A DNA stretch of 64,000 nucleotides, taken from contig CAYXYU010000002.1 of NCBI GenBank assembly GCA_964469525.1, forward strand, positions 228,442 through 292,441, written 5' to 3'. Position 1 is the stretch's first letter. Every line of letters starts with the position of its first letter. Under the pieces are notes generated by a model. That model saw only the letters and a list, made by a program, of their open reading frames with translations, ran no database searches and was not told the origin of the DNA. This DNA comes from JABDCD01 sp964469525. GTDB lineage: Bacteria > Pseudomonadota > Alphaproteobacteria > Rickettsiales > SXRF01. Made by a program: the position numbers and the translations under genes. This document shows, piece by piece, positions 60,419 to 64,000 of this stretch.

Positions 60419-61240
60419 TTATCCTTTCCTGGCCTGCGCCGTTAGCGGCAGCTGGCCTTTCAGCGTGGTGACGGCAGTGCCGGCGATCAGCACGCGGTTG
60501 CCTTTCAGCGTGACATCGAGCGTGCCTTCGCCCCGGCTGGCCTGATAGCAGTGAAACTGCGTCTTGCCGAGCTTTTTAGCCCAGTAAGGTGCTAAAAAGC
60601 AGTGCGCCGAGCCGGTAACCGGGTCTTCATCAATGCCAAGGCTCGGGCAAAAATAGCGCGAGGCGAAATCATAAGGCACAGGTACGCCGGTAGCGGTGGT
60701 GACGATCACCCCCTGCATGTCCATCTTCGCCAGCGCCTTGAAGCGCGGCTTGCAGGCGAGCAGCGTATCGTAATTCTTGACCTCGGCCAGATAATTATCG
60801 CGGTTTTTCTCGCAATTTACAATACTCACGCCCAATGCCTTCAATGCCGGATGCGGTTTGCCGGGCTTCCCGGGCAGGGCAGGAAAATCCATCACGATTT
60901 TTTTGCCGTCGGCGCGCACCGTAAGCGGACCCGACAGAGTATCATAACTCACCGTCTCCCCGGATTTAATGCGCCTCGACTGCAGCAGCACATGCGTTGC
61001 CGCCAGCGTGGCATGGCCGCAGAGAGTGACTTCCTGCTCGGGCGTGAACCAGCGCAGATCATATTCCCGCGGGCCTTTCCGGACCAGGAAGGCGGTTTCC
61101 GACAAATTCATCTGCGCGGCGATCAGCTGCATCACCTCATCTTTGGGAAAGGCGTTGAGGATCGTCACCGCCGCCGGGTTGCCCTTGAACGGCTTGTCGG
61201 TGAACGCATCGACGATCCAGATGCCTTCATCGAGTCTCAT
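60419..61240 (-). CDS. PhzF-family isomerase-like protein
   Basis: 273 residues. The diaminopimelate-epimerase-like fold of PhzF proteins is shown by WIVDAFTDKPFKGNPAAV, LSETAFLV (conserved Glu), RWFTPEQEVTLCGHATLA, and a C-terminal YFCPSLGIDEDPVTGSAH. Most family members outside phenazine gene clusters have unknown substrates. It lies between the Sel1-repeat gene and panD on the minus strand. Confidence 0.88.
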   Translation of the reverse strand: MRLDEGIWIVDAFTDKPFKGNPAAVTILNAFPKDEVMQLIAAQMNLSETAFLVRKGPREYDLRWFTPEQEVTLCGHATLAATHVLLQSRRIKSGETVSYDTLSGPLTVRADGKKIVMDFPALPGKPGKPHPALKALGVSIVNCEKNRDNYLAEVKNYDTLLACKPRFKALAKMDMQGVIVTTATGVPVPYDFASRYFCPSLGIDEDPVTGSAHCFLAPYWAKKLGKTQFHCYQASRGEGTLDVTLKGNRVLIAGTAVTTLKGQLPLTAQARKG

Positions 61241-61277
61241 AAGGCGTCCTTGTCCACAATTTGAAGTTTCGCCCGCA

Positions 61278-61991
61278 TTATTTTACTTGCCTTAGATATT
61301 CTTCAGCGCGGCCAATCCCATCCATCGCCTGTTGAGTCAGCAAGGTGGGCTGAGGTTTCCATTCCGTTACAAGTTCTTCTGCCTGTTCACGTTCTCCCGC
61401 TTTCATTTCTTTGGCAATCGAGTCCAAAGCATTTTGCGCATTGGCGTTCACCGTTCCACGCGCAGACAGTTGGGCGAGTTTGAAGTAGGCGTAAGCGCGA
61501 ACAGGGTCCTTTTCGACTCCCATACCGTCCTTGTAAAACATGGACACATTATAGAGGGATTTCGCATTACCTTGATCGGCCGCAGCTTTAATCCATTTGA
61601 ATGATTCGGAAAAATTCTTTTTCTCCCAATACAAGCCAGCAACATCGCTCTGAGCCAGCGCATAGCCTGCCTGCGCCGCCTTTAGCTTATGCCCCAGCGC
61701 TTTCTCCATATTCTGTTCTACGATACCGGCGCCCTGACCATCGTAATAGCAGCCAACTTTGTAATGCGCTAAAGCAAAACCGGATGCGGCGGATTTCTGA
61801 AACCATTTCAAAGCTTCCCTGGGACTTTTTTGCGTGCCGAGGCCGTTATTGTACATCATGCCTACATGATACTGTGCTTCTGCTTCGCCTTTCTGTGCTA
61901 GCGCCAACATTCGATTAAAAAGAGTTTCGCTGGCGAAAGCCGCGCTATGCAGAAAGAGAAAAAACAGAAGGAAATAAACTATTTTTTTCAT
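61278..61991 (-). CDS. Sel1-repeat (TPR-like) exported protein
   Basis: 237 residues from MKKIVYFLLFFLFLHSAAFA, a clear signal peptide. At least four Sel1-like repeats follow: AEAQYHVGMMYNNGLGT, ALAHYKVGCYYDGQGAG, ALAQSDVAGLYWEKK, and NAKSLYNVSMFYKDGMGV. Such proteins act as periplasmic or secreted adaptors in protein-protein contact. The start overlaps the glyQ stop as ATGA. An upstream in-frame start adds a tail from inside glyQ and was not used. Confidence 0.83.
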   Translation of the reverse strand: MKKIVYFLLFFLFLHSAAFASETLFNRMLALAQKGEAEAQYHVGMMYNNGLGTQKSPREALKWFQKSAASGFALAHYKVGCYYDGQGAGIVEQNMEKALGHKLKAAQAGYALAQSDVAGLYWEKKNFSESFKWIKAAADQGNAKSLYNVSMFYKDGMGVEKDPVRAYAYFKLAQLSARGTVNANAQNALDSIAKEMKAGEREQAEELVTEWKPQPTLLTQQAMDGIGRAEEYLRQVK

Positions 61992-62842
61992 GCAGCCTCT
62001 TTTTCCACCCATTTTTCGCAACAGGCTTTTGCCAGCGCGCGCACCCTCGCGATATACGCCGCCCGCTCGGTGACGGAAATCACCCCGCGTGCGTCGAGCA
62101 GGTTGAAGCGGTGGGAGGCCTTGATGCACTGATCGTAGGCGGGCAGGGGGAGATTGTGCGCAAGCAACGCGTTGCATTCTTTTTCCGCATCCTCGAACTG
62201 GCGCAGCAGCTGCTCCGTATCGGCATATTCGAGGTTGTAGGCGGAGAACTGTTTTTCGTTTTCGAGGAACACGTCGCCGTAGGTGACGCCCTTGCCGTTA
62301 AAGTCGAGGTCGTAGACATTCTCCTTGCCTTGGATGTACATGGCAAGGCGCTCGAGTCCATAGGTGAGTTCGCCGCTGGCCGGTCTGCATTCGATGCCGC
62401 CGACCTGCTGGAAGTAGGTGAACTGCGTCACCTCCATGCCGTCGCACCATACTTCCCAGCCCAGCCCCCAGGCGCCGAGCGTCGGCGATTCCCAGTCATC
62501 CTCGACGAAGCGTATGTCGTGTTTCAGCGGGTCGATGCCGAGCATCTTGAGGCTGTCGAGATATAATTCTTGAATGTTCTCCGGCGACGGCTTCAGGATC
62601 ACCTGGTACTGGTAATAATGCTGCAGGCGGTTGGGATTCTCGCCGTAACGTCCGTCTTTCGGACGCCGCGACGGCTGCACATAGGCAGCATTCCACGGCT
62701 TCGGGCCGAGCGCCCGCAGGGCGGTCGCCGGATGGAATGTCCCGGCACCCACTTCCATGTCATACGGCTGCAAAATCACGCAGCCCTGATCCGCCCAGTA
62801 CTGGTGCAGGTTCAGGATGAGTTGCTGGAACGGTAGCGTCAC
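61988..62842 (-). CDS. glyQ: Glycyl-tRNA synthetase alpha subunit
   Basis: 284 residues starting with GTG. Class II synthetase: LHQYWADQGCVILQPYDMEV, then AGTFHPATALRALGPKPWNA, YVQPSRRPKDGRYGENPNRL and EVWCDGMEVTQFTYFQQVGG, all strongly conserved in GlyQ. It pairs with GlyS. The GTG and its ribosome site lie within or next to a stable hairpin (62844-62872), so translation may be controlled. The Sel1-repeat gene overlaps its stop. Confidence 0.96.
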   Translation of the reverse strand: MTLPFQQLILNLHQYWADQGCVILQPYDMEVGAGTFHPATALRALGPKPWNAAYVQPSRRPKDGRYGENPNRLQHYYQYQVILKPSPENIQELYLDSLKMLGIDPLKHDIRFVEDDWESPTLGAWGLGWEVWCDGMEVTQFTYFQQVGGIECRPASGELTYGLERLAMYIQGKENVYDLDFNGKGVTYGDVFLENEKQFSAYNLEYADTEQLLRQFEDAEKECNALLAHNLPLPAYDQCIKASHRFNLLDARGVISVTERAAYIARVRALAKACCEKWVEKEAA

Positions 62843-62843
62843 A

Positions 62844-62876
62844 AGAGGCCTCGCAGGTTACAGGAGGTCTCTTTTT
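62844..62876 (-). promoter_or_regulatory. Hairpin covering the glyQ ribosome site
   Basis: AGAGGCCTC (62844-62852) and GAGGTCTCT (62864-62872) pair with one G-T wobble and an 11-base loop. In the glyQ mRNA the 3' arm contains GAGG, the only purine-rich site near the GUG start. On the plus strand TTTTT follows, making a terminator shape there with no gene before it. Confidence 0.45.
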
Positions 62877-62979
62877 AATGATTTTCGCGGCTTATTCAAT
62901 GATTTTTGCAGAAAAGTATACCCCTTATAGCCTTCTCCGCAGACTTTCCCAATACTTTTGATGACAGTGGGGAAGTGGG

Positions 62980-63369
62980 CTATCTTTCTTGTTGAAAACC
63001 CTGCTTTAAGGCTTCCAGCATCGAAGCCCGGACGCAGAAATCCCTATGAGATTCATTCATGGCTCCGAAAATCTTGAAATTTTCGCCTTTCCGCATCAAG
63101 TCATCATCTTCGCAAAGCGATCTCTCCGGACGGGCTTTTCTCAGCGCCGTTTCCAGAACACTTGCCAGAACCTGTCCCTCTCTGCTTGGCCTGCCCGTTT
63201 CGAAGTCTATCTGCCAGATGCGTATGCTGAAATAATCCGGATGGCCAAACGCATTTTTGTGATTGAGTTCGTCCACCACGCCATGGGCGGATTCTCTGGT
63301 TTGCAGGAGATTGGCCAATTCTGCCTGCGCAGCAAGCTGCTCTGCTTTTGAGGGTTTCTGTCGTGCCAT
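62980..63369 (-). CDS. Hypothetical protein
   Basis: 129 residues from MARQKPSKAEQLAAQAELAN, with GGAG 9 bases upstream; an earlier ATG adds 10 residues. Charged, soluble, mixed helical; no motif I know. Segments YFSIRIWQIDFETGRPSREG and SHRDFCVRASMLEALKQGF are the best-ordered parts. It stands alone 137 bases upstream of glyQ in the same direction. Confidence 0.6.
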   Translation of the reverse strand: MARQKPSKAEQLAAQAELANLLQTRESAHGVVDELNHKNAFGHPDYFSIRIWQIDFETGRPSREGQVLASVLETALRKARPERSLCEDDDLMRKGENFKIFGAMNESHRDFCVRASMLEALKQGFQQER

Positions 63370-63437
63370 GGGATAAAGCTCCTGATGATCGGGAGCCATA
63401 TAACCAACAAAAGTTAAAAAATGTCAATTTTTTGTTT

Positions 63438-63722
63438 TTAAAGCCCCCGCCCGCCCTCGCCGCCGGTGCCGGCGAAGCGGTTCCAGCGCTCTTTCGAGGT
63501 GCGTTTCTTTCCCGTCAGGCGGTTGCGGATGACGGCGACCTTATCCTCCCACGCCTCGGGGGATTTGACCGCGGGCTTGGGTTTCAGGCCTTTTTCCAGC
63601 TCCTTGACGCGCTCTTCTTCGGCGCGGCGCAGGCGCAGCGCCTGGAAAATCTCCTCCTGGAAGCGATTCTTCTTGATCTGCGCTTTCTTGCGCGCCTTCT
63701 TGCTTTCAGTGAAACGGCCCAT
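63438..63722 (-). CDS. Small basic helical protein
   Basis: 94 residues, with many Lys/Arg and Glu. The helix-rich first half (KKARKKAQIKKNRFQEEIFQ) may form a coiled coil; the second half holds AWEDKVAVIRNRLTGKKRTS and a Gly-rich end. I recognise no domain. It follows a 42-residue basic gene by 2 bases, so the two probably form an operon. Composition is like that of ribosome- or nucleic-acid-associated proteins, which is only suggestive. Confidence 0.55.
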   Translation of the reverse strand: MGRFTESKKARKKAQIKKNRFQEEIFQALRLRRAEEERVKELEKGLKPKPAVKSPEAWEDKVAVIRNRLTGKKRTSKERWNRFAGTGGEGGRGL

Positions 63723-63724
63723 GG

Positions 63725-63853
63725 CTATTTTTTAGTTGCGACGGCTTTGCGGCGCTTGAGGTTGGCCTTGAGGGCAGCGGCGAGCCGGTCCTTCTTCGCG
63801 TCAAGCGGTGCCTTGGGCTTGGAAGGGCTGGCTGGCTGGCAGTTTGGGCTCAT
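63725..63853 (-). CDS. Very small basic protein (42 residues)
   Basis: 42 residues: MSPNCQPASPSKPKAPLDAK, then a helix rich in Lys and Arg around RLAAALKANLKRRKA. Similar short Lys/Arg-rich proteins are common in alphaproteobacteria without known function. It has a GAGAG ribosome-like site and ends 2 bases before the next gene's start. A start 12 bases upstream is possible. Confidence 0.5.
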   Translation of the reverse strand: MSPNCQPASPSKPKAPLDAKKDRLAAALKANLKRRKAVATKK

Positions 63854-63960
63854 AGGATCTCTCATATTGCCGGAATATCCCGGCGCTGGCAATTATTTAA
63901 TGGTTTAGGCTTGCCAAGCCGGACAGCCTATGGCATTTTCCCGGCTCCCGTTTACGGTAG

Positions 63961-64000
63961 GCTGCTGTAGCTCAGTGGTAGAGCACGTCATTGGTAATGA
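63961..64000 (+). tRNA. tRNA-Thr (GGT), 5' part only
   Basis: GCTGCTGTAGCTCAGTGGTA forms the acceptor and D-arm (GCTC/GAGC), and CGTCATTGGTAATGA gives the anticodon stem with GGT. The window ends within the anticodon stem, so the T-arm is not visible. Confidence 0.85.

Overview
This window reads as a stretch of alphaproteobacterial chromosome carrying an integrated mobile island at its left end. The assignment rests on a mipZ-type ParA ATPase, a UPF0262 gene, short-form hisG, split glyQ/glyS glycyl-tRNA synthetase, a DHBP synthase with a degenerate GTP cyclohydrolase II-like domain, and the linkage murA-hisG-hisD-UPF0262-infA-maf. I cannot name genus or species. The backbone is GC-rich; the left 10 kb is visibly richer in A and T.

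Positions 1-10436 form an integrative island at the 3' end of a tRNA-Glu gene (10437-10511). From the tRNA leftwards it holds a P4-family integrase, an unknown 308-residue protein, an AlpA-type regulator, an unknown small protein, and a primase-helicase whose N-terminal module is a separate gene. It then holds a cargo pair (BamE-like lipoprotein plus three-helix membrane protein) preceded by a run of hairpins, and a type I restriction operon. In that operon an unusual membrane/coiled-coil protein lies between hsdR and hsdM. hsdM runs off the left edge, so the far end of the island is not visible.

Positions 10437-30170 are housekeeping genes. There is a DUF4865 gene, bamE, the plus-strand run murA-hisG-hisD-UPF0262-infA-maf-comM, and a long minus-strand run rpiB-glyA-nrdR-lipoprotein-ribD-ribE-ribB-ribH-nusB-thiL (riboflavin synthesis, folate C1 supply, transcription antitermination, thiamine phosphate metabolism). 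A TauE-like permease, mipZ, murJ and cutA follow.

Positions 30200-40114 hold tRNA-Gln, a paiB-like gene, a large membrane protein, a wrecked DUF72 gene, an Ntn-hydrolase asparaginase, a very basic Ser/Arg/Lys protein, an HAD phosphatase, htpX, and the divergent tesA / ybbA-ybbP group.

Positions 40115-47500 are a minus-strand signalling operon with overlapping genes: TonB-dependent receptor, YfiR-like periplasmic protein, PAS histidine kinase, single-domain receiver, and REC-kinase-REC hybrid. It is preceded by a small exported protein whose promoter overlaps a near-consensus Fur box. This suggests an iron-responsive, receptor-linked phosphorelay.

Positions 47600-64000 hold kbl, a TrmJ-like methyltransferase, cimA, a small exported WG-repeat protein, cysS, gltX, an unknown protein, ppdK, glyS, panD, a PhzF-like gene, a Sel1-repeat lipoprotein-like gene, glyQ, small basic proteins and a partial tRNA-Thr. 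Palindromic repeat elements are scattered between genes and sometimes inside their coding ends.
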